Source: CAVWTN01 sp963757945 (lineage in GTDB: Bacteria; Vulcanimicrobiota; Vulcanimicrobiia; Vulcanimicrobiales; Vulcanimicrobiaceae). Taken from it: DNA of 64,000 nucleotides. The position numbers were made by a program, and so were the translations under genes. This document shows, piece after piece, positions 34,549 to 42,282 of this stretch. The notes beneath the pieces were generated by a model. The model made no database searches, was not told the origin of the DNA, and saw nothing but the letters and a program-made list of their open reading frames with translations. Positions within the stretch are counted from its first letter, which is position 1. The number at the start of each line of letters is the position of its first letter. The stretch covers positions 1,116,001 through 1,180,000 of the forward strand of contig CAVWTN010000002.1 in assembly GCA_963757945.1 (NCBI GenBank), in the 5' to 3' direction.

Positions 34549-35403
34549 ATGAGCGACACTCCTTCGACTGGCCTTGATCTCGTCTCAGGAATGCACTACC
34601 ACGATGCGCCCGCGGCGATCGCCTTCCTCGCGAGCGCTTTCGGGTTTGAGCCCGGGCTCATCGTGCCCGGCGAGGCCGGCTCGATCGCCCACGCGGAGTT
34701 GTGGCTGGGGCGCGGCGCCGTCATGCTCGGCAGCGTCAAAACAGCCGACGCGCCGTACGCCGTCCCGCGCGACGCGGGTGACACGAACACCGGTTCATGT
34801 TATGCCGCCGTGGCCGATATCGACGCGCTCTATGCGCGAGCCAAAGGCGCAGGTGCGCGCATCGTCGCCGAGCCGGCGCGCACGGATTACGGGTCGATCG
34901 ATTTTTCCGCGCGCGATCCGGAAGGCTTCCTGTGGCATTTCGGAACGTATCATCCGAGCGTGAACGAGCAGGCACCGAGCGAACCCGAGATCTTCAGCGG
35001 CATGCGCTACGAGCGCGCCGCGCAGGCGATGGCGTTTCTCGAACGCGCCTTCGGCTTCGAGCGGCATTTCGTCGTTCCGGGTGAGGGCGATACGATCGCG
35101 CACGCGCAGCTGCGGCTCGGCACGAGCCTGCTGATGATCGGCAGCGTCCGCGACGATCGGTTCGGGATGAAGACGCCCCGCGAGCTCGGCGGCAAGGTCA
35201 CGCAATCGATCAGCGTCGCAATCGACGATCCGGACGCGCGTTTCGCCACGGCCGTGCGTGAAGGCGCGACGGCGATCGCCGAGCCGTACGATACCGAATA
35301 CGGCTCGCGCTCGTTTACGGTACGCGATCCGGAGGGCTACGTGTGGCACTTCGGAACCTACCGCGCCGCAAGGCCGGTGTCCATAGGGCGCGCGACGGCG
35401 TAA
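34549..35403 (+). CDS. VOC-superfamily protein with two glyoxalase-like domains
   Basis: The 284-residue protein is a tandem of two PhnB/glyoxalase-like domains (about 12-142 and 153-284). Each runs from (SG)M-Y/H-x-x-A to a matching end, DPEGFLWHFGTYHP and DPEGYVWHFGTYRA. The two halves are clearly duplicated. Domain 1 has H18 in GMHYHDA and domain 2 has Y in the same place, so metal binding may differ between them. Function is open (dioxygenase, glyoxalase or resistance protein). GGAG lies 5 bases before the ATG at 34549. Confidence 0.85.
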   Translation: MSDTPSTGLDLVSGMHYHDAPAAIAFLASAFGFEPGLIVPGEAGSIAHAELWLGRGAVMLGSVKTADAPYAVPRDAGDTNTGSCYAAVADIDALYARAKGAGARIVAEPARTDYGSIDFSARDPEGFLWHFGTYHPSVNEQAPSEPEIFSGMRYERAAQAMAFLERAFGFERHFVVPGEGDTIAHAQLRLGTSLLMIGSVRDDRFGMKTPRELGGKVTQSISVAIDDPDARFATAVREGATAIAEPYDTEYGSRSFTVRDPEGYVWHFGTYRAARPVSIGRATA

Positions 35404-35525
35404 CGGCCTTCGATGAAGCGCAGATGAGAGATTGCGCGCGCGGGAACAGCCGCGGCGGACGGCTCCGTTACGATGCATAGCCGGCCCGCCGGCCACTGCA
35501 CCGCTTTCATTCGGAGAGTTTCCCC

Positions 35526-35987
35526 ATGAAGATTCCCGCTACGATCCTGACCGCGTGCGCCGCGCTCGCGTTCGCCGCGACGCTGGTCGCTCCGGCCTCC
35601 GCCGATTTCCCCGGACGCCATCCGGCTTACGTTCACGCGATGGGCGATCTGCGCTACGCGCACGCGTTGCTCGACCACGGCTCCTATCGCCCGGGCGTGA
35701 ACGGGCAAGAGGATGCGGCGCTCGACGATATCTCTCACGCATACTGGGAAATCGAACACGCCGGTCTCGCCGACGGCAAGGACATCGACGACCACCTCAT
35801 CGATCGCGGCATCGATCGGCCCGGGCGCTTGCACCGCGCGCTCGAAGCGCTGCAACGCGCGCACAAAGACGTCGCACGCGAAGAAGACGATCCGTACGCG
35901 GTCGGGCTGCGCGATCGCGCCATCCGCAACATCGATCGCGCGATCGCGCACGTTCGCCGTGCGATCGGCGACGCTCAGCGCTGGTAG
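35526..35987 (+). CDS. Small secreted helical protein, function unknown
   Basis: The 153-residue protein has a signal peptide (about 1-26, MKIPATILTACAALAFAATL, cut after ASA). The helical mature domain has HPAYVHAMGDLRYAHALLDH, DDISHAYWEIEHAGLADGKD, LHRALEALQRAHKDVAREED and IRNIDRAIAHVRRAIGDAQRW. The HPAY-x-HA-x-x-DLR and DDP-x-A-x-GLR pattern is familiar from uncharacterised secreted proteins of soil bacteria. CGGAGAG lies about 8 bases before the ATG. It appears to be a single-gene unit. Confidence 0.75.
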   Translation: MKIPATILTACAALAFAATLVAPASADFPGRHPAYVHAMGDLRYAHALLDHGSYRPGVNGQEDAALDDISHAYWEIEHAGLADGKDIDDHLIDRGIDRPGRLHRALEALQRAHKDVAREEDDPYAVGLRDRAIRNIDRAIAHVRRAIGDAQRW

Positions 35988-36175
35988 GCTGCGAGGTCAG
36001 CATCGCTCGCAACGGCGTGGGTGGGGTCCGCCACCGCGGAGACCCCACCCGCGTCGAAGGCCACCCCGGCCCCCATCCGAGGCCGGCGGAAGCACAACCG
36101 AGCGGCCACTTTTTCCCTCCTGTGGATAGAGGGGAGCGGGGCCCGATCGTGTAGAGTAGTCCGATCATCACACCC

Positions 36176-37234
36176 ATGAATCATCGACGACGCACCATTC
36201 TCGCTGCGCTGGCGCTTGCAATCATGAGCGTGCTTCCTATTTCCGGAAGCGCCGCGATTTTGCCGGGCCCGCTCTCGGTGCTGCAGTCGCGCCTGGCGCT
36301 CGCGTCCGTCTCGGCCCCGGGCCGGGTCGGGATCGACATCAAGGATCTCTCGACGGGCTTCTCCTCGGGCTACAACGCCGATGCGAGCATGCCGGCCGCC
36401 TCGACGATCAAGATCCCCGTCATGGTCGAAGTCTTCCGGCAGATGTCGCTCGGAAACCTGACGCTGACCCGAACGGTCGGCTTGGAAGCCGCCGACAAGG
36501 ACTACGGCTCGGGCGACATGTGCTACGCCCGCGGCGGAACGCGCTACAGCGTGAAGACGCTGCTGTGGCGAATGATCACCGATAGCGACAACACGGCGAC
36601 GAACATGTTGATCCGCCTCGTCGGGCGCCGGAACATCAATCTGACGATGCGCGACCTCGGCTTGAGCCGCACGACGCTCGGCCAGGACATCCGTTCTTCG
36701 AGCAGCAGCATCCGTTACGCGCTGAGGTCGAGCCCGCGCGACATGGTGTCGCTGCTCGAATCGATGGCGCGCGACCAGCTCATCGATGCCTGGAGCTCGC
36801 GCGCGATGCTCGGGATCCTGGCGGGGCAGCAGCACAACTCGCTCCTGCCGGAGCCGCTCCCGATGGGTCTCGCGATCGCCCACAAGACGGGCTCCCTCCA
36901 CGACACGCTCAACGACGTCGGCGTCGTCTACCTCGATTCCGAACCGTACGTGATCGCCGTGATGACCACGAACCTCTCGAGCCTCAGTTCCGGGCGACGC
37001 TTCATCCGCAACGTCTCAAAGCTCGCGTACACCTCGTTCGAGCGCATGGCCGCCTGGCGCGAGAGCACGGGCCTGCCCGCCTTCCAACTCTTCCCGCCGG
37101 GCGAGACGCCCGTGCGCGAAACCGAACCGGTCGAGGCGGTCACGGCACCTGAAGCGGCGCCTGCCGAAACGCCGCAGCCGGATGCCTCGGTCCAGCCGGA
37201 AACGGATCCCGAGCGGGTATTCAACGGCCCATAA
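36176..37234 (+). CDS. Class A beta-lactamase-fold serine hydrolase (lacks omega-loop Glu)
   Basis: The 352-residue secreted protein has a signal peptide (about 1-26) and a class A beta-lactamase/transpeptidase core. Motifs are S76-T-I-K79, S137-D-N139 and K237-T-G239. In class A enzymes an ExxLN motif about 30 residues after SDN supplies the deacylating Glu166. Here that stretch reads RSSSSSIRYALRSS (173-186) with no Glu, so efficient beta-lactam hydrolysis is doubtful. A peptidoglycan- or ester-directed role is possible. The last 55 residues form a Pro/Glu/Thr-rich tail. Confidence 0.82.
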   Translation: MNHRRRTILAALALAIMSVLPISGSAAILPGPLSVLQSRLALASVSAPGRVGIDIKDLSTGFSSGYNADASMPAASTIKIPVMVEVFRQMSLGNLTLTRTVGLEAADKDYGSGDMCYARGGTRYSVKTLLWRMITDSDNTATNMLIRLVGRRNINLTMRDLGLSRTTLGQDIRSSSSSIRYALRSSPRDMVSLLESMARDQLIDAWSSRAMLGILAGQQHNSLLPEPLPMGLAIAHKTGSLHDTLNDVGVVYLDSEPYVIAVMTTNLSSLSSGRRFIRNVSKLAYTSFERMAAWRESTGLPAFQLFPPGETPVRETEPVEAVTAPEAAPAETPQPDASVQPETDPERVFNGP

Positions 37235-37252
37235 GGCGAACGTCCCCGCGCG

Positions 37253-38467
37253 ATGGACGAGCGCCCGAACCGGCTGTGGGAAGTGTTCGCGGCCTTCGCC
37301 CGGCTCGGTTGCACCTCGTTCGGCGGTCCCGTCGCGCACTTGGCATACTTCCGCCGGGAATTCGTCGAGCGGCTGCGCTGGCTTGATGACGCGGCGTTCT
37401 CGGAGTTGGTCGCGCTCTGTTCGGCGCTTCCCGGCCCCTCGAGCAGCCAGGTCGGGATGCTGCTCGGAGCGCTGCGCGCCGGGCCCATCGGGGGCTTCCT
37501 CGCGTGGCTCGCGTTCACGACGCCCTCCGCGTTCCTGCTCGCCGCCTTCGGGCTAGCGTTGCGCGCAGGTTCGCAGGCGCCCGCGGGGCCGCTCGCGCAA
37601 AGCGGTCGCGGCGCGCTCGCGGGCTTGCTCGCGGTCGCGGCGGCGGTCGTCGCGCTCGCGGTCGCGGGCCTCGCGAAGAATCTCGTTTCCACCGGCGCGC
37701 GGGCCGCGATCGCGATCGCGGCGTTCGCGCTCTCGCTCGCGCTCGGGCACGCCGCCCCGCAGTTTCAGTGGCTCGCGCTCGTTCTCGGCGGGGGCCTCGG
37801 CGCGCTGCTGATCGGGGACGCGCGGCCGCTCCCGGCAAGCCACACGCTGCTGCGCGTCCCGCCGGTCGCCGCCGCTTGCGCGGCCGGCGGGCTCGCCGCG
37901 ATCCTGGCGTTCGCCCTGTTCGCGACGCCGCACGACCCGTCGCTGCGGGCGCTGGCGGCCTATCTGCGGGCCGGGACGCTCGTCTTCGGCGGCGGGCACG
38001 TCGTGCTGCCGTTCTTGCAGGGCTTCGTCGACGAGACGCGCGTGCCGCCGCAGATCTTCCTCGCGGGCTACGGCGCGGCGCAGGCCGTGCCGGGCCCGCT
38101 CTTCACGTTCGCCGCCTTCCTCGGCGCCGTCGACCGGACGAGCGTGGGGCCGGCCCTCGATGCCGTGCTCGCGACGCTCGCGATCTTCGCGCCCTCGTTC
38201 CTCTTGCTGACCGTCGCCGTTCCGCTCTGGACACGCGTGCGAGCGCTACCGCGCGCGCCGGCCGTGCTCGCCGGCATCAACGCGTCGGTCGTCGGCTTGC
38301 TCGCGACCGTCCTCGTCGATCCGATCGGCAGCCGCCTCTGGGAAACGCGCGATTGGCGCTCGCTGGCCCTGGCGATCGTCGCGGGCGCCGCGCTCTCGGG
38401 CTTCCGCGCGCCGGTGTGGCTCGTCGTAGCGGCGTGCGCGCTCGCGGGCGCCGCCCTCTTGCGCTAA
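37253..38467 (+). CDS. chrA: Chromate transporter ChrA
   Basis: The 404-residue two-domain (long-chain) CHR protein has about 10-12 hydrophobic segments. The N-half holds LGCTSFGGPVAHLAYFRREF, RWLDDAAFSELVALCSALPG and PSSSQVGMLLG. The C-half repeats the pattern weakly with GTLVFGGGHVVLPFL and GYGAAQAVPGPLFTFAAFLG. Family members export chromate using membrane potential. It follows the serine hydrolase by 18 bases. Confidence 0.93.
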   Translation: MDERPNRLWEVFAAFARLGCTSFGGPVAHLAYFRREFVERLRWLDDAAFSELVALCSALPGPSSSQVGMLLGALRAGPIGGFLAWLAFTTPSAFLLAAFGLALRAGSQAPAGPLAQSGRGALAGLLAVAAAVVALAVAGLAKNLVSTGARAAIAIAAFALSLALGHAAPQFQWLALVLGGGLGALLIGDARPLPASHTLLRVPPVAAACAAGGLAAILAFALFATPHDPSLRALAAYLRAGTLVFGGGHVVLPFLQGFVDETRVPPQIFLAGYGAAQAVPGPLFTFAAFLGAVDRTSVGPALDAVLATLAIFAPSFLLLTVAVPLWTRVRALPRAPAVLAGINASVVGLLATVLVDPIGSRLWETRDWRSLALAIVAGAALSGFRAPVWLVVAACALAGAALLR

Positions 38468-38499
38468 CGCGGCGCCGCCGCGCGGCGTCTAAGCCCGTG

Positions 38500-38907
38500 A
38501 TGTACGAAGCGTACTACGGGCTGGAGCGCGCGATTGAAGGCACGCGCGCTTTCGATGTCATCTGGGGCACGGCGACGGCGGCGATCCTGTTTCTGATCGG
38601 TTGGAACGTTCTCTACTGGTGGCAGCCGCAGCACCGCGTGCGCATCTTCAGCCCGAGCGTCGATCCCACGATGCGTCTCCAGTTCTACTGGGGCTTGCTC
38701 GCGATGGGAATGGCCGGCACGAACATCGGCTGCCGCTACATCCCGCACGCGTTCCTCGAGAGCGTCCACATCGGCTTCGCGTTCATCACGCTGACGATCA
38801 CGCTCGTGCTCGGCCCGCGCGTGCTCTTCCTGGCCGTCGACGGTTACCGGCGCCGCCTCGCGCTCGCGCGCACGCCCGTGCTCCTGCTCGAGGAACCCGG
38901 GCACTAG
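38500..38907 (+). CDS. Small three-helix membrane protein, function unknown
   Basis: From the ATG at 38500 (a GTG codon lies directly before it) this gives 135 residues with three hydrophobic segments: FDVIWGTATAAILFLIGWNV, LQFYWGLLAMGMAGTNIG and IGFAFITLTITLVLGPRVLF. Conserved-looking features are WWQPQHRVRIFSP and GTNIGCRYIPHAFLESVH. I do not recognise the family. It follows chrA by 32 bases and may be co-transcribed with it. Confidence 0.65.
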   Translation: MYEAYYGLERAIEGTRAFDVIWGTATAAILFLIGWNVLYWWQPQHRVRIFSPSVDPTMRLQFYWGLLAMGMAGTNIGCRYIPHAFLESVHIGFAFITLTITLVLGPRVLFLAVDGYRRRLALARTPVLLLEEPGH

Positions 38908-38954
38908 CCGTTCGACAAGGCTCGCGCTGCGACAAGGCTACCTTCGACAGACTT

Positions 38955-39010
38955 CCTTCGACGAACTCAGGGTGACGAGCAGCGTGCTTGTCACCCTGAG
39001 CCCCTCGAGG
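38955..39010. terminator. Dispersed repeat copy D forming a bidirectional hairpin
   Basis: Between convergent genes lie two inverted copies of the dispersed repeat. CTCAGGGTGAC (38966-38976) and GTCACCCTGAG (38990-39000) are perfect 11-bp arms with a 13-base loop, flanked by CCTTCGACGAA and CCCCTCGAGG. There is no T-run. Position suggests use as a terminator or 3' end protector for both genes. Confidence 0.6.
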
Positions 39011-39015
39011 GCGGC

Positions 39016-39441
39016 TCAACGGTGCGTGCCGGCTGTCTGTGCGGTATACGCCGCAATCACGGGGCTCGCGTCGGCGTATTCGCGGAACTCGCTGATCTTG
39101 CCGCCGCGCACGCGAAAGACGTGGGCGGCCTCGTTGGCCGCGGGCACGCCCGTAGCGCGCGCGATTCCGGCGATGCTCAGGAGGACCAGAACGACGTCGC
39201 CGGACGAGACGAACTCGTGCGGCTCGAATCTCGTGAAATCAAAGCCGCGAGCGAGTTCCTCGAAAAACGACCGGACGGCGTCCTTTCCGGAGCGGCTGCC
39301 GCCGTGCGGCACGGTTGCCGGCGGGTACGGCGTGGTCCACGAGACGTCGTCGGTCAAGCGGGCCAGCAAGCTTGCGATATCGCCTTTTTGGAAATCGGCG
39401 TAGGCGGATTGGATCAGGGCCGTGTTCGCGTCAGTTGCCAT
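39016..39441 (-). CDS. SnoaL-like / ketosteroid isomerase-fold protein
   Basis: The 141-residue cone-shaped NTF2-like protein begins ANTALIQSAYADFQKGDIAS, followed by LLARLTDDVSWTTPYP, GKDAVRSFFEELARGF, FVSSGDVVLVLLSIAG and FRVRGGKISEFREYAD, the common SnoaL_2 pattern. Enzymatic activity cannot be predicted. The start is the ATG at 39441 with AAGGAG about 10 bases upstream; the longer open frame upstream is a shadow of the TPR gene. It may be the last gene of the minus-strand unit that begins with the NicO gene at 43926. Confidence 0.82.
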   Translation of the reverse strand: MATDANTALIQSAYADFQKGDIASLLARLTDDVSWTTPYPPATVPHGGSRSGKDAVRSFFEELARGFDFTRFEPHEFVSSGDVVLVLLSIAGIARATGVPAANEAAHVFRVRGGKISEFREYADASPVIAAYTAQTAGTHR

Positions 39442-39494
39442 CGTGCGTGGTCTCCTTTGAGAAGCGGGCCGCAAAGCGGCCCGCGGTGTCGGGC

Positions 39495-40814
39495 TTAGCG
39501 GTCGAGTCTTGCGAGCAGCGCTCGCGCCTCGTCCGCTTGCACGGGGTGGAAGTGCGCGTTGAGCGCGAGCGCGCGCGTCAGGCGGCGCTTGGCTTCCGCG
39601 CGTTCGCCGAGCCGGAAGGCGATTGCGGCGCCGTGATATTGCAGGCGCGCATCTTCGGTATCGTAGCGGAGCGCGGCGCGCATGTGGACCGCCGCTTCGC
39701 GCAGGCGGCCGTTCGCCGCGAGCGCCCAAGCGAGCGTATCTTCGGCGTAGATGTCGTCGCGCACGGCGAGCTCGCGCCGCGCGATACGCAGGGCTTCGTC
39801 GAGTCGCACGCGATGATCGCTGTCGTACGTCGCGATCAACCGGTCGAAGAGGTGCCGAGCGTTGCCGATCCGCGCTACCGCCTCGATCAGGCCGTCCGTC
39901 TTGCGCGCCTCGTCGCGCTCGCCCAGCGCGCGCTGCGCGTCCGCGAGGTAGCCGAGCGCTTCAGGCGATGGGACGAGCTCGACCGAACGCTCCGCATCGG
40001 CGCGCGCCTCCGTCCAGCGGTGCAGCGCCGATTCGATGCGCGAGCGCACCGCGAGGCCCTGCGCGAACGACGGGAAGTCCGCGAGCGCCTGCGTGCTCTC
40101 GGCGAGCGCCGTCTCGTTCGCGCCGGCTTCAAACGCGAGTTCCGCGGCCCGCATGTGATACCACGCGCGCGCTTGGGCCGGTGCGTCGAAATGCGTGTCG
40201 AGCGAGCGCATCGCACGGTCGAGCAACGGCCGCGCTTGCGCGAGGTGACCGGTCAGTTCCAGGAAGCGCGCGCGTACCGTGTCGACCGTGGGGTCGGCTA
40301 TAGGCCCCGGGCGAACGCGCGCGAGCAAGCTGCGGGCCCGCTCGTAACGTCCGCGCTCGATCTCCAGCGACGCTTCGCGCGCAAGCAGCGCGCCGTTCCA
40401 CGGCTCGTACCGTTCCGCGTCCGCAATCGGCGCGAGCGCTTCCGAAAAGCGATGCTGCGTCAAGAGCGCGCTCGAGAGCGCGAGGTCGCCCGCAACGTTA
40501 CCGCGCGGCTGAATGCGCAGCGAACGGCGCGCCATCGCTTCGGCGCGCACCGCATCGTCCGCGTCGCCGCGCTCGCGATAGCGCTGCAGGTATTGCTCGG
40601 CGAGAATGCGCGGGCTCACCTGATCGCTATCGTGCTGGCGCGCCGCGCCTTCCCAGAATGCGACGAGCCGGTCGCGTTCGCGGTAGTCCGCCGCGACCGG
40701 CGCCGCGGTCGCGAGCGCAGGCGTTGCGGTGCGTTCCGCCGCCGTGCGGACCGCGGCCGGCCAGACGGCGAGCGCGCAGACCGCGCCCGCCGTCAGGATC
40801 CACGCGCCGCGCAT
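39495..40814 (-). CDS. Secreted or membrane-anchored TPR-repeat protein
   Basis: The 439-residue protein starts with a hydrophobic signal or anchor (MRGAWILTAGAVCALAVWPA). It continues with repeated helix pairs of TPR type, e.g. GDADDAVRAEAMARRSLRIQ, GDLALSSALLTQHRFSEALA and DTLAWALAANGRLREAAVH, ending in LTRALALNAHFHPVQADEAR. It is a scaffold for protein contacts. It starts 3 bases after the lipoprotein gene stop, within a unit with the NicO transporter and the split DUF4331 proteins. TPR proteins with this neighbourhood may help assemble the envelope complex (inference). Confidence 0.8.
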   Translation of the reverse strand: MRGAWILTAGAVCALAVWPAAVRTAAERTATPALATAAPVAADYRERDRLVAFWEGAARQHDSDQVSPRILAEQYLQRYRERGDADDAVRAEAMARRSLRIQPRGNVAGDLALSSALLTQHRFSEALAPIADAERYEPWNGALLAREASLEIERGRYERARSLLARVRPGPIADPTVDTVRARFLELTGHLAQARPLLDRAMRSLDTHFDAPAQARAWYHMRAAELAFEAGANETALAESTQALADFPSFAQGLAVRSRIESALHRWTEARADAERSVELVPSPEALGYLADAQRALGERDEARKTDGLIEAVARIGNARHLFDRLIATYDSDHRVRLDEALRIARRELAVRDDIYAEDTLAWALAANGRLREAAVHMRAALRYDTEDARLQYHGAAIAFRLGERAEAKRRLTRALALNAHFHPVQADEARALLARLDR

Positions 40815-40817
40815 GGC

Positions 40818-41432
40818 TTAGTGCGGCGCTCCAAGGTACGGGAAGCCGGGCTGCTGCTGGCTTGCCGCCTGCTTGAGGTTCTGCGACGTCAGGCAGCCGT
40901 TCTCTTGACCGTCGTCGACCGGGACGACGGCGAGCTTGTTCAACGTGTTTCCGAAAACGGCGCCGAGCGAGATGTCGATGACGTTGTCGCCGAGCGCGCG
41001 TCCGCCGAACTTGCCTCCCGTCGCACCGCCGGTTTCGACGCCGAGATACGCGGCTGAACCCGATTGCGTCAGATCGGCCGCGATCTCATCCGGGATCAAG
41101 ATCGATTGCAACGCCGCCCCGTACGCCGGTGCGCGGAAGAGATTCGTGAAGCTGACGATCTCGCCGCCGAGCGTCGGATCGCTGTACGGCGCGGAGCGAT
41201 TGGTCGTGTCGTGATTGGCGAACTGCTGGAACAGCTCTTTGACGGCGGGGCGCGCCAGCCGCTCGAACTGCACGAACGAGGCGGTGCTCGCCGGCGGGTT
41301 CGTCGGCTGAGGTGTGGCGTAGGGGCTCGGCGGACCGGAGCTCGACGAGCCGGAATTGCAGCCCGCGAGCGCGCTTGCGAGAGCGCTGAGCGCTACGGTT
41401 GCGAGTAGGGTCTTGCGCAAGAGTGCGTACAT
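40818..41432 (-). CDS. DUF4331-related lipoprotein (C-terminal-half-like)
   Basis: The 204-residue lipoprotein has the signal MYALLRKTLLATVALSALAS and lipobox ALAGC, followed by a Ser/Pro linker. The core has NLFRAPAYGAALQSILIPDE, IAADLTQSGSAAYLGVE and FGGRALGDNVIDISLGAVFG. The last segment resembles the GGRPLTDDVIDI-type motif found near the end of DUF4331 proteins. It therefore looks like the second half of that fold carried as a separate lipoprotein. The DUF4331 N-terminal-type gene is directly upstream (5-base gap). Confidence 0.7.
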   Translation of the reverse strand: MYALLRKTLLATVALSALASALAGCNSGSSSSGPPSPYATPQPTNPPASTASFVQFERLARPAVKELFQQFANHDTTNRSAPYSDPTLGGEIVSFTNLFRAPAYGAALQSILIPDEIAADLTQSGSAAYLGVETGGATGGKFGGRALGDNVIDISLGAVFGNTLNKLAVVPVDDGQENGCLTSQNLKQAASQQQPGFPYLGAPH

Positions 41433-41437
41433 GTGCG

Positions 41438-42250
41438 TCAGCTCCCCGTCGTGCTGCTGGTCGTCGCCCAGACGTGGATCAACTGCGATCCGCTTGCGGG
41501 CGCGATGAGTGTCTTTGGAATCTCCAAAACGATGGCGAGCACGTTGAACCCGCCGTTGATGTCGGTGAGCGCGTTCTGCGACGGCGCCGTGCTGCAGGCG
41601 TACGCGCCGGTCCCCGTTCCGGAGACGGTCCCGCTCGCGAAGCCGTTAAACGTCGGCGTCGCGGTCCCGAGCGTATCGCCGGTGCGCGGATTGCTCGCGT
41701 TGCGATCGGGCAGGATCTTGAAGAACTGGAAGAGATCGAAGTAGAACGGATCGGCGCGCGGCCCCGCGAACGCGATGATGCCGTTCGCGAGCTTCGTGCC
41801 GCGCGTTTCGTTGTAGCGGAACGTCGACGTCGGCGCGACGAACGTCGAGGTCGTGCCCGTTTGCGCGGGGGTAGCCGGCCCGTACACGGTGAGCGTTTGG
41901 TTCGCATCGACGCCGTTCGCGCCGATTTGGATCACGAGATCCTCGTGCGCCGTCGTCCCGAACGCGCCGTGCGCGATCTTGAACTGATACATGACGGCCG
42001 GATCGAAGAACTGTGCCGTCCCCATTCCGGCGGGGATCAGCGGATCGACGTCCATCACGAACACGACGTTGTTCGCATTCGTGGGTGACGGGAAGACGAA
42101 CACGTCGGTGATGTCCGCCGCCGGTCGCGAGAGCACGGTCGGCGAGTCTTGATGGTCCGAACTGCGGACCGGATGAGCGTTGTAGAGCAGCGCGGCGGCG
42201 ACGAGCGTGACGATCGCCGCGCCCGTGCCGAGAACGCGTGTGAGGTTCAT
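41438..42250 (-). CDS. DUF4331 family secreted protein (short form)
   Basis: The 270-residue protein has an N-terminal signal peptide (about 1-30) followed by the DUF4331 hallmark SSDHQDSPTVLSRPAADITD and VFVFPSPTNANNVVFVMDVD, then FFDPAVMYQFKIAHG and FAGPRADPFYFDLFQFFKIL. Usual DUF4331 proteins are longer; the missing end seems to be supplied by the next gene. GGAG lies about 7 bases before the ATG at 42250. Function is unknown. Position downstream of a NicO-type transporter suggests a metal-linked envelope role. Confidence 0.85.
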   Translation of the reverse strand: MNLTRVLGTGAAIVTLVAAALLYNAHPVRSSDHQDSPTVLSRPAADITDVFVFPSPTNANNVVFVMDVDPLIPAGMGTAQFFDPAVMYQFKIAHGAFGTTAHEDLVIQIGANGVDANQTLTVYGPATPAQTGTTSTFVAPTSTFRYNETRGTKLANGIIAFAGPRADPFYFDLFQFFKILPDRNASNPRTGDTLGTATPTFNGFASGTVSGTGTGAYACSTAPSQNALTDINGGFNVLAIVLEIPKTLIAPASGSQLIHVWATTSSTTGS

Positions 42251-42282
42251 CGGTTTCTCCCTGATGGATGGAGTGGAGTGGA

